41,347 nt of DNA from Sutcliffiella horikoshii DSM 8719 (GTDB lineage: Bacteria; Bacillota; Bacilli; Bacillales; Bacillaceae_I): positions 1 through 41,347 of the forward strand of contig LQXN01000050.1 of the NCBI GenBank assembly GCA_001648575.1, in the 5' to 3' direction. Positions 17,414 to 25,776 of the stretch are shown one piece after another. The position numbers were made by a program, and so were the translations under genes. Position 1 is the stretch's first letter, and every line of letters begins with the position of its first letter. Under the pieces are notes generated by a model. The model saw only the letters and a list, made by a program, of their open reading frames with translations. It made no database searches and had not been told where the DNA came from.

Positions 17414-17959
17414 TTGAGCTATATAGTATTATTTCAAGCTATGATATTAATTTTTTTGCTAATATTATTTATTAAAGATGAACGAAAATTAGTAAAGCAA
17501 GGTCATATAATAGAGACTTTAAATAAAAATAATAAAACATTAAAGAAAGAACTAAATATTGTTAAAAAAACTAGTCCAATTGAAAAGAGAAATTCTTATA
17601 GAATCATACTTCCTAATATAGAAAGTACTTTTACTCTAATGGAATTTGATAATAATTCTTTAGGGAAATTAAAGAATAGGAATTTTAATGGAGTAATCGA
17701 GGATCTTAGTATTGGTGGTATGAAATTTCTAACGTCTATTGAATTTCCTGTAAAATACAATATATTAATTAAAATTAATTTTACTTTCTACGGCGAAGTA
17801 TTTGATTTAAAAGGTAAGATTATGAGAAGAGAAGATCACATTAAAGGGAAATCAATTTCATATGGTGTACAGTTTGTTGATTTATCTGTAAATGACATAA
17901 CAAGATTAAATTTAGCAATTCACAATTATCAAGTTGAAAATCGAAACAAAATTGGTTGA
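17414..17959 (+). CDS. Membrane-anchored PilZ-domain protein
   Basis: 181 aa. It has an N-terminal membrane helix (about 3-20), a coiled-coil-like linker (24-53), then a PilZ domain carrying both c-di-GMP binding motifs: RxxxR at 59-63 (RNSYR) and DxSxxG at 97-102 (DLSIGG). It should bind c-di-GMP at the membrane and pass the signal to an unknown partner. It starts at TTG behind GAGGTGAT, 12 bp after the EAL gene, so both are one transcript under the riboswitch. No clear terminator follows. Confidence 0.9.
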   Translation: MSYIVLFQAMILIFLLILFIKDERKLVKQGHIIETLNKNNKTLKKELNIVKKTSPIEKRNSYRIILPNIESTFTLMEFDNNSLGKLKNRNFNGVIEDLSIGGMKFLTSIEFPVKYNILIKINFTFYGEVFDLKGKIMRREDHIKGKSISYGVQFVDLSVNDITRLNLAIHNYQVENRNKIG

Positions 17960-18261
17960 TGAATATTGTAGCCCTTTCCCAATTGATTTTTGTTCTTACT
18001 TAGTTAGCCATGTAGGTCAGAGCTCCACAGTGATTTAACATTGGAAGTATTAAGCTATAATTTAGTGTGCTGATTTTAATAAAGCCTTGAATTCTAATAA
18101 AGTTGGACATTTATTTAAGTATCTCCAATGTGGAAAGCACTTAGATTAACAACAGATATAACTTAATTATAAAGGTTTGTGAAATAATGTACTGAACGGG
18201 TGTTAATGTTTAAGGAGAACATAACATAACAAAGTCATCTGCTGCACAGTACGAGATGAAT
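17960..18261. other. Intergenic, nothing recognised
   Basis: About 300 bp without a gene. GAACGGGTGTTAATG near 18194 resembles the TAACGGGTGCGTT motif that accompanies repeat copies at 22865 and 34586. Confidence 0.4.
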
Positions 18262-18320
18262 ATGCAGAATCATATTCAAGAATCTGGGAGCGATTGTAGC
18301 ATAATGGATTGCTCCTGAGG
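18262..18320. repeat. Palindromic repeat, GGAGCGATTGTAGCAT-type
   Basis: GGAGCGAT-TGTAGCATAATGG-ATTGCTCC is a hairpin with an 8-bp stem. It is related to 23451-23503 and 38826-38866. All three lie just upstream of the ribosome site of a small gene. Confidence 0.7.
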
Positions 18321-18337
18321 AAGGGGGATTTGAAACT

Positions 18338-18715
18338 GTGGGTGTTCTTTTTCGTGTGGAATTGTATGTAAGAAATATTGAAGAATCTATCAAGTTTTAT
18401 CAAGACATCATTGGTTTGAAACTCTATGGTAGGAATGAAAGGTCCGCACGTTTTAATTACGATAGTTTCTCATTATTGATAACCTCAGATACTGTCTTAA
18501 AAAATAATCATTATTTTAATAGTAAAGCTAAAAGCGAAGTTAAAGGAAATGGGTTTGAGTTAATTATAGTTGTAAATGAATTAGAAAAAGTACATTCTCG
18601 TTGCCTTGATTATAGTTACCCTATCGAAGTTGGTGTAGAAGAATATCCTTGGGATATGAGAGGCTTTAAGATTGCTGATCCAGATGGGTATTTTCTAAGA
18701 ATTACTTCTAAATAA
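18338..18715 (+). CDS. VOC-family (glyoxalase/bleomycin-resistance-like) protein
   Basis: 125 aa, a single VOC protein with two beta-alpha-beta-beta-beta modules. The first has VELYVRNIEESIKFYQDIIG and the second ends in FKIADPDGYFLRIT, both typical. These proteins bind metal and act in glyoxal detoxification, drug binding or ring cleavage; the substrate cannot be told. It starts at GTG behind GGGGGAT. Repeat elements flank it on both sides (18262-18320 and 18738-18771), so it resembles a stand-alone cassette. Confidence 0.87.
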   Translation: MGVLFRVELYVRNIEESIKFYQDIIGLKLYGRNERSARFNYDSFSLLITSDTVLKNNHYFNSKAKSEVKGNGFELIIVVNELEKVHSRCLDYSYPIEVGVEEYPWDMRGFKIADPDGYFLRITSK

Positions 18716-18737
18716 CCTTAATCAACCGATAAAATAA

Positions 18738-18771
18738 TGTTATTCAACAATCTAGAAGTTTTATTGAATAT
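18738..18771. repeat. Palindromic repeat, TTATTCAACAATCT-type
   Basis: TTATTCAACAATCTAGAAG...TTTATTGAATA is a worn copy of the element seen intact at 26435-26466 (TTATTCAACAATC with GATTGTTGAATAA). Confidence 0.6.
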
Positions 18772-18782
18772 CGAAATAAAAA

Positions 18783-18812
18783 ATTGGCTTTGAGGAATAA
18801 CTCCTCTAAGCC
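18783..18812 (-). terminator. Terminator of the signal-peptidase-like gene
   Basis: GGCTTTGAGGA pairs with TCCTCTAAGCC around ATAAC. On the minus strand it is followed by a T-rich run. Confidence 0.75.
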
Positions 18813-18866
18813 ATCTAGTGTGAAATTATTCATTTCCCGTGGCTAAGATTAAAGTTCAACCAATAG

Positions 18867-19478
18867 TTAATTCTTGTAACCGTATTGGTAGCCAAGCACT
18901 TTACCGATAATGTCGTCTTGACCGAGGTGCTGCATTGCTCCTCGCATCCAATCGTCACTAATCACAAAATACTCATCTTCGGCTAATTCCAGTTCTTTCA
19001 TAGTGGTATTGAAAATATCCATCATCCCTTCCTTATTGTACTCTACTCCTGCCTTATCCATCGCTGGAATATAACTGTTTTTATCAAAACCGAGTCGATG
19101 TGCTTTTCCATAAAACGCATCTAATTTCTTGTCATTGATAAAAATCTGCCCATCTGTAATCTTGACTGTTTCACCTGGAAGTGCAATTACTCGTGAAATC
19201 ATCTTGTCATTCGTACTATTGCTAAAGAATACAATATCTCCTCGAGTATATGAGGATGGTTCTAAACTTGGATCTATCACAAGAACTTTATCAAAGTAAT
19301 CGTGATTTCCTCGATCCATATTATCAGATAGGTAATGATGTTTCATCCAGTCGGGTTCAACTTCTTTAATAATACTTACATTAGCGTCCGTATCATTGTC
19401 CGTCACGGTTCCAGATGGTGAATTAGAAGAACAACCCATAAGTATTAATAATATAATTAAAAAAACGCCATATCTCAT
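18867..19478 (-). CDS. Signal-peptidase-I-like (S26) lipoprotein
   Basis: 203 aa. It begins with a lipoprotein signal peptide (hydrophobic 5-14, lipobox LMGC with Cys16), so it should be anchored on the outer face of the membrane. The rest resembles type I signal peptidase: Ser71 in DPSLEPSSYTRGDIVFF stands for the SMEPT nucleophile, RVIALPGETVKITDGQIFIN is the conserved core, and YFVISDDWMRGAMQ... resembles the family's GDN(R/S)..S box. At the catalytic Lys position (KR-I/V-IGLPG) the sequence has S95-R96, so the usual Ser-Lys dyad seems absent, although K92 is near. It may be a non-catalytic homologue. ATG is preceded by GGGGGAAT. Confidence 0.82.
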   Translation of the reverse strand: MRYGVFLIILLILMGCSSNSPSGTVTDNDTDANVSIIKEVEPDWMKHHYLSDNMDRGNHDYFDKVLVIDPSLEPSSYTRGDIVFFSNSTNDKMISRVIALPGETVKITDGQIFINDKKLDAFYGKAHRLGFDKNSYIPAMDKAGVEYNKEGMMDIFNTTMKELELAEDEYFVISDDWMRGAMQHLGQDDIIGKVLGYQYGYKN

Positions 19479-19499
19479 AATTATTCCCCCTTTATATAT

Positions 19500-19505
19500 A
19501 TTATA
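19500..19505 (-). promoter_or_regulatory. Putative -10 box of the S26 lipoprotein gene
   Basis: Read on the minus strand this is TATAAT, about 22 bp before the ATG. No good -35 box is seen. Confidence 0.35.
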
Positions 19506-19666
19506 CGGAAAAAAAAGGAAAACACTATTGTTAGTTGTGTATATATTTTGAATTTTTTTACTTTTATTCTTTCCTCTTTTCGAAAGCCTGGTTTATAAAA
19601 TATTGTGGCTTTTAAATAATAAATAGAAGGTTTATGGGAATTTATGTTAAAATATAGATATAGATG

Positions 19667-19698
19667 TTATTCCATTAAAGGGCAGTATTGTTGAATAA
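19667..19698. repeat. Intergenic repeat, TTATTCCATTAAAGGGC-type
   Basis: It shares TTATTCCATTAAAGGGC and a TTGAATA end with 2806-2836. The same short sequence thus appears twice, far apart, outside genes. Confidence 0.65.
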
Positions 19699-19741
19699 TA
19701 AACTAGAACAGCTTCTTACAGAACTGTTCTAGTTTATTATT
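19694..19741 (-). terminator. Perfect 18-bp hairpin behind the rsbR-like gene
   Basis: 19694-19711 pairs perfectly with 19724-19741 (AATAATAAACTAGAACAG). It lies just after the restored stop codon of the rsbR-like gene and probably ends its transcript, though the T-run is poor. Confidence 0.65.
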
Positions 19742-19747
19742 TCAGCA

Positions 19748-20571
19748 CTATTTTAGTAAGTAATCCAATGCATGTTTGACAGTAGCAAAAGAAGTTATAC
19801 GTGACAAGTTTATTCCACTATGAAGGTTGTTAAAGCTAGCTTAGGAGAGATTCCTGTAGTAATGATATGAATGCCCAATAATCGAAGAACATTGCCTATC
19901 TCATGAAAATTACGAGCGGTAACTTCATCTAAATGGGAAATTCCAGAAAAATCGGCAATAAGATAATTTAATTGTAGTTGTGAAATCTTTGGGACTACCT
20001 TATTTAATAGGAAATCAGCACGATTATGATCGATTTTTCCTATTAACGGAAGAATGGCAATCCCTTCCATAATTGGTACAACTGGGAAAGAAAGATCCTC
20101 TACTTCTTTCCTCATTTGTTCTTTATACAGCTCTGCATAATGCTCGTATGCTTGTACGGTTTCATCTAAACTTATATCCAGCATTTGGTTGATTCTTTTT
20201 AATAGCGACACTGTATCTTTAATAGATAAATTAAACTGTTCGCTAAGATCCATTACTAAATCTGCGAACACTTCACGGGTTGGAGCGTATCTTTTTACTA
20301 TTTCTGAAATCCTTCCATTTTCACCGACCTGACCAGCTGCATTCAATCTACTCCATTGAAATAACTCTGCAGGCGCTTTTTCCTCTTCATTGTTTATTAA
20401 TTTTCCTAGGAACTGGAATAAATTATTATACATGGAAATGGCTTTATTTTGTTCGTCTACTGATATCGTGGTATTGATCTGTTCAAGTACTCTTTCAACA
20501 ATATCTTCAGCCAGGATTCTAGATTCGTTTATTAGATAATTGGATAAGGATGATAATGAACGTGCTTCTAT
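19748..20571 (-). pseudogene. rsbR-like: RsbR-paralogue (STAS) stressosome protein, damaged
   Basis: The longest intact frame (20433-19810) covers the middle of an RsbR-type protein. It has a non-haem-globin-like N-terminal helical region and a STAS domain (VVPIMEGIAILPLIGKID, LIADFSGISHLDEVTA, LLGIHIITTGISPKLAL). Upstream the frame stays open through EARSLSSLSNYLINESRIL to ATA at 20571-20569, which sits 8 nt behind AAGTGAGG where a start should be. Downstream, one missing base at about 19823-19824 would restore HSGINLSRITSFATVKHALD and a stop at 19748. Restored length is about 274 aa, normal for RsbR paralogues, which help hold the SigB stressosome. At the position of the second RsbRA phospho-Thr there is Glu (L-D-E-V-T-A). 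Confidence 0.78.
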
Positions 20572-20787
20572 TAAGAAAACCTCACTTCCTAAAGATACGA
20601 TGGATTCGGGCTAGGAGCAGTATAAAACAAGTTCAATAAAATATTCTCCCTATATTAATCATAGTGTACTTGACGAAATTTGTACATTTGTACAATTAAC
20701 CATTGTTGCTGAATTAAGAAAAGAATAAATATGTTTGAATTTGAGCGGAAGTGGGTATAGCAAGTAGTTAGTAGGGGGGACTTGTTC

Positions 20788-20955
20788 ATGGAAGAAATTT
20801 GGTTAAACGAATCGGAAATCCAATTATTAAGTAGGGAGTTATACCTTACTCTTAGGCAATTAGAAAATTGCTTGGATAGAGAAATCAGGTTTATTTTATA
20901 TGATTATATAGTATTGCTTTCACATACAATTGATAGTCAGTGGGAACGTGGATAA
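20788..20955 (+). CDS. 55-aa protein, unknown
   Basis: ATG at 20788 follows AGGGGGG with good spacing. The frame reads MEEIWLNESEIQLLSREL..., ends in HTIDSQWERG and stops with TAA at 20953. It looks helical and acidic. I do not recognise it. It is transcribed away from the rsbR-like gene. The ribosome site and clean frame make it likelier than chance. Confidence 0.5.
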   Translation: MEEIWLNESEIQLLSRELYLTLRQLENCLDREIRFILYDYIVLLSHTIDSQWERG

Positions 20956-21625
20956 TGGCTGATTTTCGCTGGGGTCCACTCACTTCATTTTTGCAGTTCT
21001 GAACTAAAAACAATATTAATTTTTTCTTTTCTAATATCGGTATTATTGCAAACTCATGAAAATAAATCCGCGTTTGCTAGTGGTACACCAGCCAGTGCAT
21101 TCACCCAAGCAGAAAAAAACCTGAAGGATTGGCTCTCAAGACTTTTAACTTTATTATTATACTTTGTTTACTCACTCCACTCCAAGACAGTTATCAAGCT
21201 AGCCCTTTACCACTCCGTTTTGCGCTCATTGATAATTTTTTTCCACGATGCCTAGAATGGTTAGATTCTTAATTATGTGCTATTAGAATTATGGATCAAT
21301 GTTTGCATCATCCTATTGATCAAACTTTATTTCAAAGCTACAGCCACTGCCCTACAGTCTCTCACGAGGATAGTCCTTGAAATTAGAGGAGATGTAAGTA
21401 CTTTGAGAGTTTTATACTATATTAATAATTTTTTAATACAAGATGATGTTAAAGATTGTATTATTTTGGCGTAGGAGGTAAAGTCCAATGGTAAACAAAT
21501 AATCCGAGAAAATCTATTAGAGTTAACTGGAACCAATCTTAGGAGCTGTAATATTCGCTGTAAGAGGCGTTTTCTCACTTTTGTTATGATTGACCATTTC
21601 TTTACTTCCGATTTATTAAAATCCC
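20956..21625. other. Degenerate region without an intact gene
   Basis: About 670 bp. A strong GGAGG (about 21474-21478) followed by ATG at 21488 gives only M-V-N-K before TAA, which looks like the broken start of a gene. A stretch at about 21046-21130 reads KSAFASGTPASAFTQAEKNL and may also be a remnant. Nothing can be named. Confidence 0.4.
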
Positions 21626-22639
21626 TTATTTTTTCTTTGCTATTTCATCACGGTCAAGTGCCCGTGGCGGCTCTTCTAACCACCCATATTTAATCATTAT
21701 TTTAGCCCCATCATCTGCATATTTTAAGATTTCTCCTATAAGTCTGCTGTACATGATTCCAATATCTCTTCTAGGACTCATTGATATACTAGTTCCGTAA
21801 TAACCAACACTCATTGCAGTTAAGGCTGTACAATAAAACATCAGCTTTCTGTCAGAAAATGTGTATGTGGTTGAATCTGTAACTTCTGTTTCCCATGTCA
21901 TAGGACTAGGAAGGTCATTTTCGTTTAAATAAGATCTAAATATCTCACAATGCTTTTGTGCAATTTCTTTACCTCTTAAAATAAATTCAATTACATCATT
22001 TTTATCTGCAACCTGACTATACCCAATCATAGTGGCGGACCCTAGTGCATTTCTTTGGAAATTAGTGTAAAGGTTCGTAATTTCAGTTCCAGTTAATGGT
22101 CTTTTTTCTCCAAAGTACCCCGCAAGAAAGCTTTTCTTCTCCACAAAATCGAAGCTTTCAGGGATAGGAAGATACGGTGACTTGATATATAATCCCTTTG
22201 ATAACAATAGTTCGTTGGATTTCTTAATAATATCATCTGACTCACGTAAACAGTCACTAAAAAAAGTATAAACATCTTCTCTCACAGCAACAGGTAATGC
22301 CATACTATATGCGTTCAATCCCATTTTTCCTAATTGGTTAATAGCAATTAACGCATAAACATCAGAAAATAATCGAGGAGAGGTAGTATTTACATCTTCG
22401 TCTAATTTGAAACCGTGTGGAACGGGATAGCCTTCTTTATTTAATAGTTCTGTTACTTTTTTGATATGTGATTTTGATATAGCTAAAGCATGCTGAATCA
22501 TAGGTTTTATTTGTTCATCTTCAGCATTATGTAATTCATGTTCTAAATGACAAATATTCCCGCTATCATTCAGGTAAGTATTCCATAGATGAGTTATCTC
22601 TGCTGAAGTCAATCGAATTATTTTTCCATCAATCTTCAT
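21626..22639 (-). CDS. DUF3231 family protein
   Basis: 337 aa with two copies of the DUF3231 domain (about 10-165 and 180-330), each opening with an L-T-x-x-E-I-x-x-L-W/Y motif (RLTSAEITHLWNTYL, PLTGTEITNLYTNFQ) and carrying spaced His, Glu and Asp residues, as in ferritin-like four-helix bundles. DUF3231 proteins are common in spore-forming Bacillaceae; their role is unknown to me. GGAGG lies about 8 nt before the ATG. No co-directional neighbour is close. Confidence 0.87.
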   Translation of the reverse strand: MKIDGKIIRLTSAEITHLWNTYLNDSGNICHLEHELHNAEDEQIKPMIQHALAISKSHIKKVTELLNKEGYPVPHGFKLDEDVNTTSPRLFSDVYALIAINQLGKMGLNAYSMALPVAVREDVYTFFSDCLRESDDIIKKSNELLLSKGLYIKSPYLPIPESFDFVEKKSFLAGYFGEKRPLTGTEITNLYTNFQRNALGSATMIGYSQVADKNDVIEFILRGKEIAQKHCEIFRSYLNENDLPSPMTWETEVTDSTTYTFSDRKLMFYCTALTAMSVGYYGTSISMSPRRDIGIMYSRLIGEILKYADDGAKIMIKYGWLEEPPRALDRDEIAKKK

Positions 22640-22864
22640 TCCATTTATCCTCCAATATAGAATTTAAGTTAATGTGAATAACTTACCCTTAATTTAAAAG
22701 AAATATGAGTTGTATTAGGAAAAAAATGGAGGGGAAATAAAGTTGAACAGAAGATAAATTGTAGCCTCTCTGTGAAGTGACATACTTAAAGCTAATATTA
22801 CATAGTAAAGTTCGTGAAATCTCATCCTACATAAAGTATTGTGAAATAGTTCACTTAAGCTAAA

Positions 22865-22924
22865 GCTAACGGGTGCGTTAGATCAATAGCACTCTTCAGC
22901 AATCTAGGAGCTTTAATTGAATAG
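22865..22924. repeat. Intergenic repeat, TAACGGGTGCGTTAG plus TTCAGCAATCTAGGAG
   Basis: TAACGGGTGCGTTAG is followed by CTCTTCAGCAATCTAGGAGC and TTAATTGAATAG. It combines two motifs found separately at 34586 and 24119, suggesting a longer original element. Confidence 0.65.
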
Positions 22925-22954
22925 AATAAAATAAAATAAAAAGGAGGTGATAAA

Positions 22955-23388
22955 ATGATTGGAAGCAAAATTTTTTCAGCATTAATCACTAGTTTGTTAA
23001 TGATTATGCTTTATTCAGCTTATGATGGATTTGGTATAGGAATTTTTTTGGAATGTACTTACTTCCAATTGTTTTTATCTATGGGGTACCTTCTTCTATT
23101 TTATCGGACTTCGTTACTAAAAGGATGACGGGTAAAATACGAATGGTCGCAGCCTTCTTTATTCACATTTTCTTAGCTACATTATTCGTACTTATCCCAC
23201 TATTTTTTTCTGGGTACGAAAGGGAAATGTGGATGTCAGATTTAACTGTGTTGTTAGATGTTTTTTTCTTTATTAGTGCAATTTTATGTGCTTTAATCTT
23301 TTGGGTTACTGACGAATTGATAAAAAATGAGACTTGTAAATTAAAACGAAGAAAATTCCTGAATTGGATTGGGGATTTGAAAATATAA
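22955..23388 (+). pseudogene. Small integral membrane protein (UPF0715-like?), frameshifted
   Basis: The start is at ATG 22955 behind a strong AAGGAGGTGA. The first frame (MIGSKIFSALITSLLMIMLY...) runs into a T7 run at 23043-23049, and one more T would join it to the frame continuing as GMYLLPIVFIYGVPSSILSD... to 23388. The restored protein is about 143 aa with four membrane helices and a basic tail. The YGVPSSILSD motif recalls the UPF0715 (YwlA-like) membrane proteins, but this is a guess. The lesion is in a homopolymer, so a sequencing error is possible. Confidence 0.65.
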
Positions 23389-23450
23389 ACTTTGAACTAA
23401 CAAAGTCAGAGCAAGAGAATAACTAATTACTCTAGTTCGCACGAATAACC

Positions 23451-23503
23451 TTCGCTTGTAATTCCACTATCTAGGGCGATTGCAGCATAGTGGATCGCAC
23501 CTT
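23451..23503. repeat. Palindromic repeat, GCGATTGCAGCAT-type
   Basis: GGGCGAT-TGCAGCATAGTGG-ATCGCACC. It is related to 18262-18320 and 38826-38866 and is again just upstream of a small gene. Confidence 0.65.
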
Positions 23504-23557
23504 ACTTAAGAATTGAGCAGGACTACATAATAGAATTTTAGAGAAAGGCGGGATTAC

Positions 23558-24106
23558 TTGGATAAACCTAAATTTACTGGTATTATGCTATATCCTAGAT
23601 TTAGTGAGTATGAGCTTTCAGTGCTGCTGTCAGTATTACAACAAGGTGGAAAACACACTGTATATGTCGGATGAGATAATCAGGTTATAAAGGGGGAGGC
23701 GGGATTACCCTGTGTACCTGAAACAACTATCAAGGATATTAATTTAGAACATCTGGATAGTATAGTGTTGCCTGGAGTTGATGATTTTGAGCACCTTGTT
23801 AACCACAAAGAGCTTGCATCTTTTTTAATCAAGGTTAACGAACATAGACTGTTAATTGGAGCAATCTCTAGTGCTCCATACTTATTATCTATGAGTGGTG
23901 TTTTAGCTGACAAAAAATTCACGACAGGACTAACAAAAGAACAAAGAAACTTTTTAGGAACATTTACAGAAGGTAACTTTGAAAATTCCCCAGTGGTTGT
24001 AGATGATAATATTATTACTGCGAGAGGTTCTGCTTTCATTAATTTTGCATTTAGATTTGGAGATTGTTTAAATCTAGAATATCAAAAGGAATGGTACTAT
24101 TCATAA
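23558..24106 (+). pseudogene. DJ-1/PfpI-family protein with in-frame TGA
   Basis: From TTG 23558 the frame reads KFTGIMLYPRFSEYELSVLL... to TGA at 23672-23674, then continues in the same frame through DNQVIKGEAGLPCVPETTI, LDSIVLPGVDDF, the nucleophile-elbow region LLIGAISSAPYLLS, and ITARGSAFINFAFRFG to 24106, about 182 codons. This is the DJ-1/PfpI fold. The usual elbow Cys is replaced by Ser (A-I-S-S-A-P), so the normal protease or glyoxalase chemistry is doubtful even if restored. The TGA may be a point mutation. A diverged repeat follows at 24115. Confidence 0.75.
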
Positions 24107-24114
24107 TTGATAAG

Positions 24115-24303
24115 CATCTTCCGCAATCTAGGAGCGATTGTTGAATAAGTGTCTAACAAAATATACGATTAAAAACTCAGTTCATTTTCGAGCTGGGTTA
24201 TTTTTGTACACAAAAAGCACTGCAAAAAGCAGTGCAATTATAATGACATATTAACTTTCTTTTAGCGATACAAAAAATTGTGATAGGTAACGGAACCCGT
24301 TAG
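24115..24303. repeat. Long intergenic repeat, left copy
   Basis: About 190 bp clearly homologous to 26431-26627, in the same orientation. Inside are TTCCGCAATCTAGGAGCGATTGTTGAATAAG, then a terminator-like hairpin AACTCAG/CTGGGTT with a T-run, a GCACTGC-AAAAA-GCAGTGC hairpin, and the shared end GATAGGTAACGGAACCCGT. It might be a mobile non-coding element or a small RNA. The pair flanks the repeat-protein gene. Confidence 0.8.
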
Positions 24304-24498
24304 GATAAATCGCTCCTTTTCCGGTTCTTTTACTCGCTTGTTATATAGTCAGCGAGCAATATCATGGAAGGAAATCTTATTCATATTGCACTAAGAAATC
24401 CGTATGCATTCTTTCCATTTATTTCTTATTCAAATATTTCAGCTAAAGGTATTCGTTAAGATCCAAATTAAAAATTTAATCTTAAATACAGTTGAAGC

Positions 24499-25776
24499 TT
24501 ATTGGATTAAATTTTTTGTAAACACCCAACCGTTCATTTCCAGGTCATTCTCCCCTTTATATATTATATATGACCAGTTTTTCTTTTTATCTAGAATTAT
24601 TACAGGAGTGTTCATGGGTATTGTATCAAGCATTCCACTTTTTCTTCTATTAGATTTATATATGTTGGTTTCTCTATTAGTTATACGTACTTTATTAATA
24701 AGAGAATTGTCGTATACTTGTTGTTTTTGTAATTCAACTTTTATATAAGTTATATTATTTTTAACCGAAATATGCTCTAATTCGCGAGTTTGAAAAACTT
24801 CATTCTTCATTGATTCTTGCATGTAAGGTACTATTATCACATTCCATATAATTACAACTAAACCTAAATGATAAATTATATAGAAAAATGGACGTTTAGT
24901 TTTCAGCTCGGTTGGAAAATTAATGATTTTTCTACAAAGTTCGTTAATCCATTCGTATACATTTTGAGTATCACTTATTAGTAAATCTTCTTGATTTAAT
25001 TCTGAATCTGCGTTAAATTCTATAATTTCACTAGTTTTTATTTTTATGTCAGTAACTTTCTTAATATTCTCAACTAAGTCATTAGGAACTTCTATCCCCT
25101 TTTGAGAAATAGAATCCAAAGCTAGATTTATTTTCTCATAAGGTACCATACTTAATTGCTTATCAAGCTGTAAAGCTATCGCTCCAATATTACTTGTCAT
25201 TTGTGATGATTTACCTATCCCTACTTCTGATAGTCTTCTTACTTGCATATCAAATTGTAACATTGCTTTCCCAATGCCACTTGATAGTTGCATCGATTTA
25301 TCTATCCCTACCGAGAGTTTTTGGGTATCGAATTCAGATAATCTTTTAACTTGCTCATCAAATTGTAACATTGCTTTCCCAATACTACTTGATAGTTGCA
25401 TCGATTTATCTATCCCTACCGATATTTTTTGAGTATTGAATTCAGATAATTTTCTTACTTGCTCATCAAATTGTAACATTGCTTTCCCAATACTACTTGA
25501 TAGTTGCATCGATTTATCTATCCCTACCGATATTTTTTGAGTATTGAATTCGGATATTCTTCTTACTTGCTCATCAAATTGTAACATTGCTTTCCCAATA
25601 CTACTTGCTAGCTGAAGCGAGCTTTCTAACCCAAATGATTTTTCTAATGTATTTGTATATTCCCCAACAATTCTTTCTTTTCCAGTTCTATTCTTTTTTT
25701 CTAAAGAAGTGTTGATTTTGTTAACTTTTAAAGATTGTTCTTTAGAAATTTCACTAGCTTCTTTCAGTGTAACCAC
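24499..25776 (-). CDS. Tandem-repeat membrane protein with SH3-like C-terminus
   Basis: 425 aa, not recognised as a known family. Residues 48-190 hold four near-identical 36-aa units (core GIDKSMQLSSSIGKAMLQF), followed by a fifth diverged one to ~215; the DNA shows 108-bp tandem repeats at about 25207-25635. Each unit looks like an amphipathic helix pair, so the region may form a rod or oligomer. Residues 297-319 are one membrane helix (FFYIIYHLGLVVIIWNVIIV). Residues 360-425 look like a bacterial SH3 domain (MNTPVIILDKKKNWSYI... NGWVFTKNL). The start is uncertain: GTG at 25776 overlaps the ribosome site AGAGGTGG, and CTG at 25767 has better spacing (5 nt). It stands alone between two long direct repeats and next to the RM operon. 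Confidence 0.75.
   Translation of the reverse strand: MVTLKEASEISKEQSLKVNKINTSLEKKNRTGKERIVGEYTNTLEKSFGLESSLQLASSIGKAMLQFDEQVRRISEFNTQKISVGIDKSMQLSSSIGKAMLQFDEQVRKLSEFNTQKISVGIDKSMQLSSSIGKAMLQFDEQVKRLSEFDTQKLSVGIDKSMQLSSGIGKAMLQFDMQVRRLSEVGIGKSSQMTSNIGAIALQLDKQLSMVPYEKINLALDSISQKGIEVPNDLVENIKKVTDIKIKTSEIIEFNADSELNQEDLLISDTQNVYEWINELCRKIINFPTELKTKRPFFYIIYHLGLVVIIWNVIIVPYMQESMKNEVFQTRELEHISVKNNITYIKVELQKQQVYDNSLINKVRITNRETNIYKSNRRKSGMLDTIPMNTPVIILDKKKNWSYIIYKGENDLEMNGWVFTKNLIQ

Noticed and set aside
20788-20955. Spo0E-like phosphatase
   Set aside because: Size and helical look fit, but the SQELD-type motif is absent.
21046-21474. Two frames of 65-69 codons
   Set aside because: No ribosome sites and composition like non-coding DNA; at best decayed remnants.
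25207-25635. CRISPR-like regular repeats
   Set aside because: The 108-bp period is a multiple of three and the repeats encode the 36-aa units of a protein; there are no unique spacers.
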